The translations under genes were made by a program, and so were the position numbers. DNA of 15,645 bases, from NCBI GenBank assembly GCA_964542855.1, contig CAZIWJ010000062.1, positions 1 to 15,645 on the forward strand, written 5' to 3'. Origin of the DNA: CAZIWJ01 sp964542855 (lineage in GTDB: Bacteria > Bacteroidota > Bacteroidia > Cytophagales > Cyclobacteriaceae). Numbering within the stretch: the stretch's first letter is position 1; every line of letters begins with the position of its first letter. The notes below the pieces were generated by a model, which made no database searches, was not told the DNA's origin, and saw only the letters and a program-made list of their open reading frames with translations. This document shows, piece after piece, positions 1 to 8,000 of this stretch.

Positions 1-252
1 GTAAACTATACCGAACTGATCCCGGTGCTGCTGGAAGCAATTAAAGAACAGCAGGAGTTAATAAACCAACTGGTTACCAGCGTAGAATCGGGGGAAGTAA
101 AAATGAAAGCACTCCGAATGCAACTTCAGCAGCAAGAGCAGCTTACCGCCGTGCAGCAATGCCTGGTTCAGCGGATGCAGGAAGATAACGCCCGGCTGGA
201 AGCCCGGATTTCCGATATTCTGAACCGACTTTCCGACCTTGAAAACCGCTAG
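1..252 (+). CDS. C-terminal fragment of an S74-type tail-fibre/chaperone-domain protein (5' end outside window)
   Basis: The frame is open from base 1 to the TAG at 250-252, giving 83 residues that begin VNYTELIPVLLEAIKEQQ, so the gene starts left of the window. A V-N-Y-x-x-L-I-P-V-L stretch followed by a Gln/Glu-rich heptad region is the usual end of Bacteroidota proteins with an S74 intramolecular-chaperone domain ('tail fiber domain-containing protein'). In that family the domain helps a fibrous trimer fold and then cleaves itself off. From about residue 10 the fragment is a long coiled coil (leucines and isoleucines at heptad spacing, no Pro or Gly apart from one S-G-E), ending L-S-D-L-E-N-R. 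The catalytic part of the domain is not in the window, so the family call rests on this tail alone. The GTG at 25 is an internal codon and not a start. The stop overlaps the stop of the convergent transporter gene. Confidence 0.6.
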   Translation, partial: VNYTELIPVLLEAIKEQQELINQLVTSVESGEVKMKALRMQLQQQEQLTAVQQCLVQRMQEDNARLEARISDILNRLSDLENR

Positions 253-1727
253 TAAACCCACTGTACCAGGGTAATTCCAAACAAGACTAAAATCAGGATT
301 GCCAAAATATTCAGCAGGAAGCCCGCCCGGGCCATCTCTACAATTTTAATGTACCCACTGGAAAATACCACGGCATTGGGTGGAGTGGATATAGGCATCA
401 TAAATGCACAACTCGAGGCAATGGTAACCGGAATAGCCAGGTAAAGCGGTGATACCTGCAAGGTTTCCGCAATGCTGATCACTACCGGCAAAAAGATTAC
501 CATAAGGGCCACATTACTCGTAATTTCAGTCATGAATAAGGTGAAAGCTGTTAGCGATAACACAATTACCCACACCTCAACCTGCTGGTTACCCGCAATG
601 GCGTCTCCTACCCATTGAATAATTCCCGACTTTTCCATTCCCTTGGCCAGGCACAGCCCACCTCCGAAAAGAAGCAGAATACCCCAGGGTAGCTTTTCCG
701 TACTTTTCCAGTCCAGCACAAATTCCGACCGGCTGAATTCAACCGGCGTAATGAACATCAGGATTCCGCCGGCCATGGCGATGTTAGTGTTATTCAGCAC
801 TTTTACGCTTTCTTCCAGTGCAAAAGCAAACCGCAGGACCTCGTTGATATTCTGCTGAAAAATCCAGCTGAAGGCAGTAATGGAGAATACAACCGTTACC
901 AGCTTTTCGGCTTTTGATATCGGTCCCAGTTTTTGCAGTTCCGATTCAATTAGTTGTTCGGAGCCGGCAAGCTGCTTCAGCCGGTGAGGGAATAATACCC
1001 GGGTGATGATAAAATAAGTTAAAAATAATAAAACGAAACAGGTTGGAACGCCAATCAGCAGCCAGCGCCCGAAACTCATCTCCATCCCGGTAAATTCTCG
1101 GATATAACCTACCATCACCACGTTAGGTGGAGTTCCAATAAGTGTGGTTGTTCCCCCTATGTTTGCTGCGTAGGCAATTCCCAGCATCAGCCCGAGCGCA
1201 AACCGCCGGTACGGCGTATTTTCCATAATTTCGTCGCCCGATATTAGCAGATTAATAACCGAAAGAGCAATGGGTAGCATCATTACAGAGGTGGCCGTAT
1301 TGGAAATCCACATGCTTAAAAAAGCTGTTGACAACATAAAACCCAGGATAATGCCATTAGCTGATGTTCCGGTTAAGCGAATAATACTAAGTGCAATACG
1401 ACGGTGCAGGTTCCTTTTTTCCATTGCCAACGCAATAATAAAACCACCCATGAACAGGAAAATAATGGGGCTGGCATAAGGGGCGGTAGCATCGCCCATG
1501 CTGAAAACACCCGTAACGGTAAACAGCACCATCGGCAGCAGGGCCGTAACCGGGATGGGCACAGCGTCGCTTACCCACCAGCTGATCATCCACAGCCCCC
1601 CGGCAATTACGGCCCCGGCGCTGGGCGATAATACGGAAGATTCGAAAAAAATAAAGGTTAACAGGAATAGCAGGGGTCCGGTAACAAAGCCGGTCCTTGA
1701 GAGGGAAAACTTTACAGAACTACTCAA
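249..1727 (-). CDS. SLC13 (DASS) family sodium:anion symporter, probably di/tricarboxylate type
   Basis: A 492-residue inner-membrane protein with about 11-12 hydrophobic segments, the normal size for bacterial DASS transporters, which couple Na+ entry to uptake of succinate, other carboxylates or sulfate. Visible family marks are the first substrate/Na+ motif S-N-T at residues 142-144, the repeat-related I-G-G-T-T-T-L-I-G-T-P-P-N at 190-202, a second S-N-V at 404-406, and the SLC13 signature around 438-454 (S-S-C-A-F-M-M-P-I-S-T-P-P-N-A-V-V). S-N-T plus S-N-V is also seen in animal SLC13 members. Which anion is carried cannot be read from sequence. No ATG precedes the first membrane segment in frame: the start used is TTG at 1727, and the frame closes at a TAG (1764-1766) shortly upstream. 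One extra T in the run at 1727-1730 would bring the ATG at about 1738 into frame. The gene lies divergent to sucD, which hints at a C4-dicarboxylate role. Confidence 0.9.
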   Translation of the reverse strand: MSSSVKFSLSRTGFVTGPLLFLLTFIFFESSVLSPSAGAVIAGGLWMISWWVSDAVPIPVTALLPMVLFTVTGVFSMGDATAPYASPIIFLFMGGFIIALAMEKRNLHRRIALSIIRLTGTSANGIILGFMLSTAFLSMWISNTATSVMMLPIALSVINLLISGDEIMENTPYRRFALGLMLGIAYAANIGGTTTLIGTPPNVVMVGYIREFTGMEMSFGRWLLIGVPTCFVLLFLTYFIITRVLFPHRLKQLAGSEQLIESELQKLGPISKAEKLVTVVFSITAFSWIFQQNINEVLRFAFALEESVKVLNNTNIAMAGGILMFITPVEFSRSEFVLDWKSTEKLPWGILLLFGGGLCLAKGMEKSGIIQWVGDAIAGNQQVEVWVIVLSLTAFTLFMTEITSNVALMVIFLPVVISIAETLQVSPLYLAIPVTIASSCAFMMPISTPPNAVVFSSGYIKIVEMARAGFLLNILAILILVLFGITLVQWVY

Positions 1728-1863
1728 AATAGAAGCATTTGAAATAAAATTACCCGGATTCCACTACCCGCATTTCAGGGCTATTTATCTTTTTCATGCT
1801 ACAGCGAACTATATTTAAAAGAATAAACTGAAGTAACCCTGCTTTCCGGTTAGTTTACCCGGT

Positions 1864-1910
1864 ATTAACAAGCAGTAACAAGTATAAACAAAATTTTCCG
1901 GCTTGTTAAT
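1864..1910. promoter_or_regulatory. Operator-like repeat: three TAACAAG copies, two forming a 10-bp inverted repeat
   Basis: ATTAACAAGC at 1864-1873 and GCTTGTTAAT at 1901-1910 are perfect reverse complements, separated by 27 bp. A second direct copy of the core, TAACAAG, is at 1876-1882, exactly 10 bp (one helical turn) after the first at 1866-1872. The right arm covers the predicted -33 element of the sucD promoter (TTG at 1903-1905). This geometry is what a repressor or activator binding site would show, in the region shared by the divergent transporter gene. No regulator can be named, and the region is AT-rich, so chance is not excluded. Confidence 0.4.
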
Positions 1911-1932
1911 GAAGGTTTTCATACTATTTTTG
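1903..1932 (+). promoter_or_regulatory. Bacteroidetes-type promoter of sucD
   Basis: TTG at 1903-1905, a 19-bp spacer, then TATTTTTG at 1925-1932, which matches the Bacteroidetes -7 consensus TAnnTTTG at every fixed base. Transcription would start near 1939, giving a leader of about 20 nt before the sucD ATG. The leader has no GGAGG-like sequence, as is usual in this phylum. Confidence 0.55.
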
Positions 1933-1959
1933 CTGCCAAGCAAGTAATTAATCTAAACT

Positions 1960-2832
1960 ATGAGTGTATTAGTAAATAAAGACTCTAGAGTCATCATTCA
2001 GGGGTTCACCGGGTCGGAAGGTACGTTCCACGCCCAGCAAATGATCGACTACGGTACCAACGTGGTAGGTGGTGTTACCCCCGGTAAAGGGGGCCAAACC
2101 CACCTGGATAAGCCGGTATTCAATACGGTAAAAGACGCCGTTGAACAGGCAGGTGCCGATGTGTCGGTGATTTTTGTTCCCCCTGCTTTTGCCTCCGATG
2201 CTATTATGGAAGCTGCCGACGCCGGAATAAAGGTAATCATCGCTATTACTGAAGGTATTCCTACCAGGGATATGACAATCGCCAAGGCTTACGCAAAAGA
2301 GCGTCATGCCATACTGGTAGGCCCCAACTGCCCGGGCGTAATCACTCCCGGGGAAGCCAAGGTGGGTATAATGCCTGGTTTCATCCATGAAAAAGGTAAC
2401 ATTGGTATTGTTTCCCGTTCCGGTACGCTTACTTACGAAGCGGTAGACCAAATTACCAAGGCCGGCCTGGGCCAGTCGACCTGTATTGGAATTGGCGGCG
2501 ACCCCATTATTGGTACCACCACCAAAGAAGCGGTTGAAATGCTGATGAACGATCCCGAAACCGAAGGAATTATCATGATCGGTGAAATTGGCGGAAGTAT
2601 GGAAGCCGATGCCGCCCGCTGGATAAAAGACAACAACAAAAAACCGGTTGTCGGGTTCATTGCCGGCCAAACAGCCCCTCCCGGAAGACGAATGGGTCAT
2701 GCCGGTGCCATCGTTGGTGGATCTGAAGATACGGCCGAAGCCAAAATGAAGATTATGGCCGATTGCGGTATTCACGTGGTTAAATCACCTGCGGATATCG
2801 GTGAAACCATGGTTCAGGCACTGAAAAAATAA
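1960..2832 (+). CDS. sucD: Succinate--CoA ligase (ADP/GDP-forming) subunit alpha
   Basis: A 290-residue cytosolic enzyme subunit of normal length. With the beta subunit (SucC) it interconverts succinyl-CoA and succinate with substrate-level phosphorylation in the TCA cycle. The N-terminal CoA-binding Rossmann part shows G-F-T-G-S-E-G (15-21) and G-V-T-P-G-K-G-G (38-45). The G-P-N-C-P-G motif is at 121-126 and G-G-D-P-I-I-G-T at 179-186. The phosphohistidine is His247 in the conserved M-G-H-A-G-A-I-V-G-G. The ATG at 1960 gives the standard start and sits about 20 nt after the predicted transcription start. sucC is not adjacent: the gene is monocistronic here, with its own promoter upstream and a terminator hairpin downstream. 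The beta subunit must be encoded elsewhere. Identification is secure. Confidence 0.98.
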   Translation: MSVLVNKDSRVIIQGFTGSEGTFHAQQMIDYGTNVVGGVTPGKGGQTHLDKPVFNTVKDAVEQAGADVSVIFVPPAFASDAIMEAADAGIKVIIAITEGIPTRDMTIAKAYAKERHAILVGPNCPGVITPGEAKVGIMPGFIHEKGNIGIVSRSGTLTYEAVDQITKAGLGQSTCIGIGGDPIIGTTTKEAVEMLMNDPETEGIIMIGEIGGSMEADAARWIKDNNKKPVVGFIAGQTAPPGRRMGHAGAIVGGSEDTAEAKMKIMADCGIHVVKSPADIGETMVQALKK

Positions 2833-2925
2833 AACCCAATCCGTTATCATCATAATTTAGCGTTGTAGAATCGAGTTGTGTTTGTTTTGTAATTGTAAGT
2901 TCGAATCCAAGCTGAAAGTAACCAA

Positions 2926-2975
2926 AACGGTCATTCGTCGCTGCGCTTCGAGATGACCGTTCTGTAATTTTTTTT
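2926..2975 (+). terminator. Rho-independent terminator of sucD, possibly a dispersed palindromic repeat
   Basis: A 9-bp perfect stem (2926-2934 with 2953-2961; arms AACGGTCAT and ATGACCGTT) closes an 18-nt loop. Part of the loop can pair further (TCG 2935-2937 with CGA 2949-2951). A run of eight T (2968-2975) follows after six bases, a slightly long gap. The unit is much more GC-rich than its surroundings. Its reverse complement, with GTCATCTCGAAGCGCAGCGA, recalls palindromic units repeated in some Bacteroidota genomes. I found no second copy in this window. Confidence 0.55.
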
Positions 2976-2996
2976 GCAAACTTACGGGTATTTAAC

Positions 2997-3011
2997 AGGC
3001 GGTACCCGCCT
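2997..3011. other. Short GC-rich hairpin between sucD and the lipoprotein gene
   Basis: AGGCGG (2997-3002) and CCGCCT (3006-3011) pair perfectly around a 3-base loop. Only three T follow, so it is a poor terminator by itself; it could back up the stronger one 20 bp upstream or structure the leader of the next gene. The rest of the stretch 2833-3121 shows no gene, and I found no clear promoter for the lipoprotein gene in it. Confidence 0.3.
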
Positions 3012-3121
3012 TTGTGGTTTCGTATTAATGATACGCTTTTTTGTGCTTCGAACTTCAGCATGCAACCTTGTAATTGTTTATATTGTCTTGCCTACTGTTA
3101 CTAACCAGTTACAACTATCCT

Positions 3122-4432
3122 ATGCGTTCTTTATTAGTTACTGTTATCCTGCTGCCGATTATGATCCTGTTAGGGTTTACCGGTTGCACCGACAAGGTGG
3201 AAATGACTCACACTTACGTGAAATTTTCCCCGGTTACCATTCGTACCGACGACCTCCGTTCTGCCGTGGCAGTGGAAGCCCCGCGGCCCCTGCAAACCTC
3301 CGGAAAAATATATTACCGCGCCCCGTACCTGTTTATTAACGAACCCGGTGAAGGCATTCATATCATCGATAACTCCAACCCTGCATCACCAGTAAACCTT
3401 AGTTTTGTTACCATACCCGGAAATTACGACATGGCCGTGGTAGGCGATTACCTTTATGCCGATAGCTACATCGATTTGCTTACCCTCGATATTGGCAACC
3501 CGCAACAAGTGGAACTTATTAACCGGGAGGAAAATGTGTTTCCAATGTATAATTCCTGGATGCCGGTTAATGAAACTTCGCCGGTAATTATTACCGAATG
3601 GACCGAAGAAACGGTAACCGATACGTTTATCGGCGATGCCGACGAAATTGCCGATGGCGTGTGGCAACGAAGTACTAACACGTTCTTCCCGCAGATCTTT
3701 GTAGCGATGGACGACATGGCTTCCATGAGCACGGCCGAAAGCATGATGACCAGTGCCGGCCCGCAAGTGGGTACCGGGGGTTCGATGGCCCGCTTTGCGG
3801 CTACCCTTACCAACCTGTACGCTGTTAACGATCATCAGCTAAACGTATTCAGCCTGCAGGATAAAAGCAACCCGGAAGCCGGCACAACAATTGATATAGG
3901 CTGGGGAGTGGAAACCATTTTTCCGTTTAAAGAAAATCTTTTTATCGGTTCGCAACAGGGCATGTACATTTACAATATTGCCAATGCCGATCAGCCTGAA
4001 TACGTTTCGGAATTTCGCCACATGCGGGCCTGCGATCCGGTAGTGGCCAACGACAGCCTGGCTTACGTTACCCTGCGGGAAGGAAATGCCTGCGTGGGGG
4101 CCCAAAACCAGCTCGATGTTATTAACATTGAAGAAATTACAAACCCCTGGCTGGTAGAATCATACAGCATGAACCACCCCCACGGCCTGGCCATCAGCGG
4201 CAACACTCTTTTTATCTGTGAAGGAGCTTACGGGCTAAAGGTTTATGATGCCACTAACCCCAGGGCTATCAGTAGTAACCAACTGGCCCACTTTACCAAT
4301 ATTCATGCTTACGACGTAATCCCGATTGGCAACGTAATCATGCTGATTGGTGATGACGGGCTGTATCAGTACGATTTTTCCGACCCTACGGATATCCGGC
4401 TACTCAGTACCCTGGACTTTGTAACGTTGTAG
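3122..4432 (+). CDS. LVIVD-repeat beta-propeller lipoprotein
   Basis: A 436-residue predicted lipoprotein from the ATG at 3122. The start fits because it gives a short signal peptide (MRSLLVTVILLPIMILLGFTGC) with lipobox F-T-G-C and lipidated Cys22; a TTG 48 bases upstream would only add an unlikely extension. The mature part has repeats of the LVIVD type, in which a hydrophobic 'hiiD' or 'vynI' strand is followed by n-P and then a strand ending before a G-N-T-L-F or G-D-Y-L-Y turn. Clear ones are near 79-90, 109-127, 240-252, 280-292, 331-343 and 372-384. Such proteins form beta-propellers at the cell envelope; their function is not established. A low-complexity insert at about 190-222 includes the Met-rich M196-D-D-M-A-S-M-S-T-A-E-S-M-M209 and runs into G-T-G-G-S-M-A-R-F, which I recall as common in Cytophagales members. 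The next gene starts 10 bp downstream, suggesting an operon. Confidence 0.85.
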   Translation: MRSLLVTVILLPIMILLGFTGCTDKVEMTHTYVKFSPVTIRTDDLRSAVAVEAPRPLQTSGKIYYRAPYLFINEPGEGIHIIDNSNPASPVNLSFVTIPGNYDMAVVGDYLYADSYIDLLTLDIGNPQQVELINREENVFPMYNSWMPVNETSPVIITEWTEETVTDTFIGDADEIADGVWQRSTNTFFPQIFVAMDDMASMSTAESMMTSAGPQVGTGGSMARFAATLTNLYAVNDHQLNVFSLQDKSNPEAGTTIDIGWGVETIFPFKENLFIGSQQGMYIYNIANADQPEYVSEFRHMRACDPVVANDSLAYVTLREGNACVGAQNQLDVINIEEITNPWLVESYSMNHPHGLAISGNTLFICEGAYGLKVYDATNPRAISSNQLAHFTNIHAYDVIPIGNVIMLIGDDGLYQYDFSDPTDIRLLSTLDFVTL

Positions 4433-4442
4433 CAAGTTTTGT

Positions 4443-5060
4443 ATGCTGATATTCTGTTTTCTAAGTGCGTACGCACAGCGGGCGTGTACCAGCTGTACCC
4501 TCGGGCCCGTGCTGTTCTGCTACCTGCTTTCACTCCCTGTATTCTCCCAGGAACAGGAAGCCCTGTCACAATTTACTCGCAGTAAAGGCTACTTCAACTA
4601 CTCGGAAACTGGTCTGAACGTGGGAAGAAATGAATTTGGAAGCGTTGCAAATTTATACGTTCATACGGTTAATGGCTATGCGTTCACCCCACAACTGATG
4701 GCCGGGGCAGGCACCGGGATCGATAATTTTAATAACATACTTGTTTTGCCGGTATTTGCCCAGATCCGGGGCAACCTGGATGTAAATCCACTGGGCGGAG
4801 TATTTGGTTTTGCCTCGGCCGGATCGGCCATTACCCTGTCGTCTGAATTCATTGCCGTAGATGAAGAAAATATTTGCAATGGTATTTACCTGTATACCGG
4901 CGGTGGGATCCGGTTCCGGTTAAAGCACCTGGCAGCTTTTTTGGGAGCCGGGTATAAAAGGCACCGGGTTACTTCTGCTCTCGAGTTTATCGATGGCTCC
5001 ACCCTGGAAGAAATCCGTACGATTCAGAAAATTACCCTGTTATTCGGTGTAGCCTTTTAA
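4443..5060 (+). CDS. Small outer-membrane beta-barrel-like protein, unassigned
   Basis: A 205-residue exported protein of no assigned function. The body (from about residue 36) alternates hydrophobic and polar residues with many Gly and aromatic turns, such as Y-F-N-Y-S-E-T-G-L, F-T-P-Q-L-M-A-G-A-G-T-G-I-D and L-Y-T-G-G-G-I-R-F-R-L, and ends in the aromatic strand L-L-F-G-V-A-F. Those are marks of a small transmembrane barrel. The N-terminus is odd: the ATG at 4443 gives two hydrophobic blocks (MLIFCFLSAYAQ, then G-P-V-L-F-C-Y-L-L-S-L-P-V-F-S-Q). A GTG at 4508 would leave only the second block as a compact signal peptide. I keep the ATG because it lies 10 bp after the lipoprotein stop, the spacing expected of an operon. 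Its TAA directly abuts the stop of the convergent secreted protein. Confidence 0.75.
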   Translation: MLIFCFLSAYAQRACTSCTLGPVLFCYLLSLPVFSQEQEALSQFTRSKGYFNYSETGLNVGRNEFGSVANLYVHTVNGYAFTPQLMAGAGTGIDNFNNILVLPVFAQIRGNLDVNPLGGVFGFASAGSAITLSSEFIAVDEENICNGIYLYTGGGIRFRLKHLAAFLGAGYKRHRVTSALEFIDGSTLEEIRTIQKITLLFGVAF

Positions 5061-8000
5061 CTACCGTACTACCGTAACCGAACCAGCAGCGCGACCGATG
5101 TCTTCGCTGCACGAAATCACGTAATAATAAACGCCCGGTGGTACCGGGTTGCCTCCGTTATTGGTGCCGTCCCATCCGTTTCCGTTATCGTAAGGCAGGG
5201 CCTCGTACACCCGGTTTCCCCGGCGATCGTAAATCGTTACCGTGCAGTCCTGGAACAGCTCAATTCGCCCGATAGTCCAGGTATCGCGCCTTCCGTCGTT
5301 GTTGGGGGTAAATAAATCGGTGGCGTTTACCTGCAGGGTTCGGGTAACGTTAATCCGCACAGTGGCAGTGTCGTAGCAGCCATCGGTACTGAATACCCGC
5401 ACGTGGTACTGCCCGCTTAAAATAGGCGATACCAGCGGGTCGGGAGCAAAGCGGTTGCTGATTCGGATGTTGGGCGACCATTCATAACCTGTACCACCTG
5501 AAGCAGCAATCTGAACGGTATCGCCCAGTTCCAAATCCAGATCGGGAGTTGCTACTTCAGCAACCGGTACAATGCCATTTTCTACCATTACCTCGCTGCT
5601 TACCGTACAGTTTTCATGGGTAGTAATGGTTACGCCGTAAGCCCCGGCTTCTCTCACCCGCAGATCGCGGGTTTCGGTTCCGCCCGTCCATACGTAGGTA
5701 GCAAAACCGTTAGGTGTAGACAACAGCACCGAAGAATCCGGGCACAGGTTTACGGCTTCCGGACGAGTAATTTCCACGTCGGGAACCTGGATTACGTTTA
5801 CCGGCTGCTCGTATGTATCGGCTACCTGGTTGTTATCGTCGAATACCTCCAGCGTTACGGTGTATTCACTTCCCGAGGAATAATCGTGTAACACTGAATT
5901 GCCTTCGGCCGAGTTGCTATCACCAAACAGCCAGTTGTAGCGTACCCTTTCTCCGTTCAGGCTTTCCGGGGCCACGCTGAAAACAACCGTTTCGTTACTG
6001 CATTCCTGTTCCGGAACCGCAATATCGGCCAGTGCTACTTCCAGCTCGTTGCTAAACCGCTGGCACCCGTCGCTGTTAATGATACTCGATCGGTATATCC
6101 CGGCATTGGTTACTTCCAGCGAAGGAGAGTTCGTATTACTAATGTCCTGTTGATTACGCTGCCACTGGTAAGTGCTTCCATCTACATTTGCTACCTGGAA
6201 TTCCACACTTCCCCCGGGCAAAATAACCGGGCTACCTACCGCATCGAGGGTAATTTCTTCGGGCATACTCACTTTAATATCCGTAAAAGCAGGCTCCGAT
6301 TCGCATCCCCCCTGGTCGGGATTGGCCTGTACAAACACTTCGTAGGTTCCGGCATCTTCGGGCCCGATACTATCCAGCTGCAAGATCCGCTCACTAACCC
6401 CTTCAATGATGTTGCCCTGCGGGTTGGTCCAGATGTAATTAGCGTTTACCGCTTCGGTTTCAATGGTCAGTTGCCCGTTAAAGCAGATGGGTTCTTCCGG
6501 ATTTGGGTTAATGATCACCGGCTGGTCGGGTACAAAGCCCGTGGGACGAATAATTTTTACCGGGTTAGAAGTGTTACCACAGGCAAAAAAATCGCTGGTT
6601 TCGGTTACCGTAACCCGGTAGTAATTTTCCACGGAGGTAACGTATACAAACGAATCGGCATTACTTACCGGGGTAAAATCCTGTTCATCGGGCGACTGTT
6701 CCCACTCGTAGGTTACGCCAATGGCCCCGGTTGCCTCAAGCGGAAAGGGCAGGGTATCGCATACACTTAGCCCGTTTACCGGCTCCAGTACCGGTACAAT
6801 ACAGTTCCGGTTCAGCAGCACGGAAATTACATTGGAATCTGTACCGGTATACAGAATATCGGGCTTACCGTCGCCATTAACGTCTGCTCCCCGTACACTG
6901 ATGTTCACTTCGTCAGTACGAATAGTCCGCTTCAGGCTAAAATCCAGCCCGGTAGAATCTGAATTGTTCAGTAAAGCAGAAATTCTTCGCTGGCTGCTGA
7001 TGGTTCCGATAAGGATATCGGGCTGGGAATCCCCGTTCAGGTCGGCAATATCCATTCCTTCGCGTCCTTCCGCATTCCGGTCGAAACGGACTTCCGGGGC
7101 AAATGCTACGGCACTATCTGCTACTGATGCATTTTCAATCAGGGCCACGTGAGTAATGGTAGCCACGATAATTTCCGGGAAGCCATCGTTATTCATATCG
7201 GCTGCCCGCAGATTGGTAGTGCTACCGGGAGCGTTTACCTGGATGGCACGGTTGAAAGAAATGGAACCGTTGGCACTATTTTCCAGTACGAAAATGTCAG
7301 ACTTTTCATCGCGACCGGCAATTACTTCCGGATAACCGTCTTTATTTAAATCTGCCACATCAATACTTCCCAGCGAAGCATTCGGTAGGCCCAATTCGGG
7401 GAAAGGTTCGAAGGCCACCGGGTTAAACTCAATTGTTCCGGGAGAACTGGTGTTCTCGAATATCGAAACAGCGCCGTCGCGATCGGAAAAGTCGACCACC
7501 ACGATTTCCGGCTTACCGTCTTTATTCAGGTCACGGATGGCAAGCCTTGAAATATTATCGGCCGGAATGGAATATTTCATTACCGGGGTTACTTCATTAT
7601 CGGCAAAGGTAATATCACCTCCCGGCGTACTGGTATTGCGCACAATAACAAATTCGCCGGTACGACCCACGTTATTGGTAGAAGGCGTAAAAACCAGGTC
7701 GGGCAGGCCATCTCCGTCGAGGTCGCCGCATCGTACGTATCGCGACTCCATATCTATTTCAATAAACAGCCGGTCGAAGCTAACTGTGTCGGTGTTAGCC
7801 GTGGTATTCTGAAAAATAGCTACTTCATCGCCCTGGGTATCGCTGGTGGCCACGTCGTTTAGCCCATCCAGGTTAAAGTCGCAGGTGCACAGGTTATTTA
7901 AATCGAAGCCTCCGGTAGAAAACTTATATTCCGGTTCCAGTGCATTGGTGGAAAAATTACGCCCGTCGTAGCTGAGCGAAAAGGTTTCAGAAGAATAAGC

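Noticed and set aside
1969..2775. Long open frame (268 codons) on the minus strand opposite sucD
   Set aside because: It mirrors a secure, highly conserved gene, its composition is not protein-like, and it has no domain.
3074..3121. TTG at 3074 as start of the LVIVD lipoprotein
   Set aside because: It would place 16 extra residues before a standard lipoprotein signal peptide that already starts with ATG.
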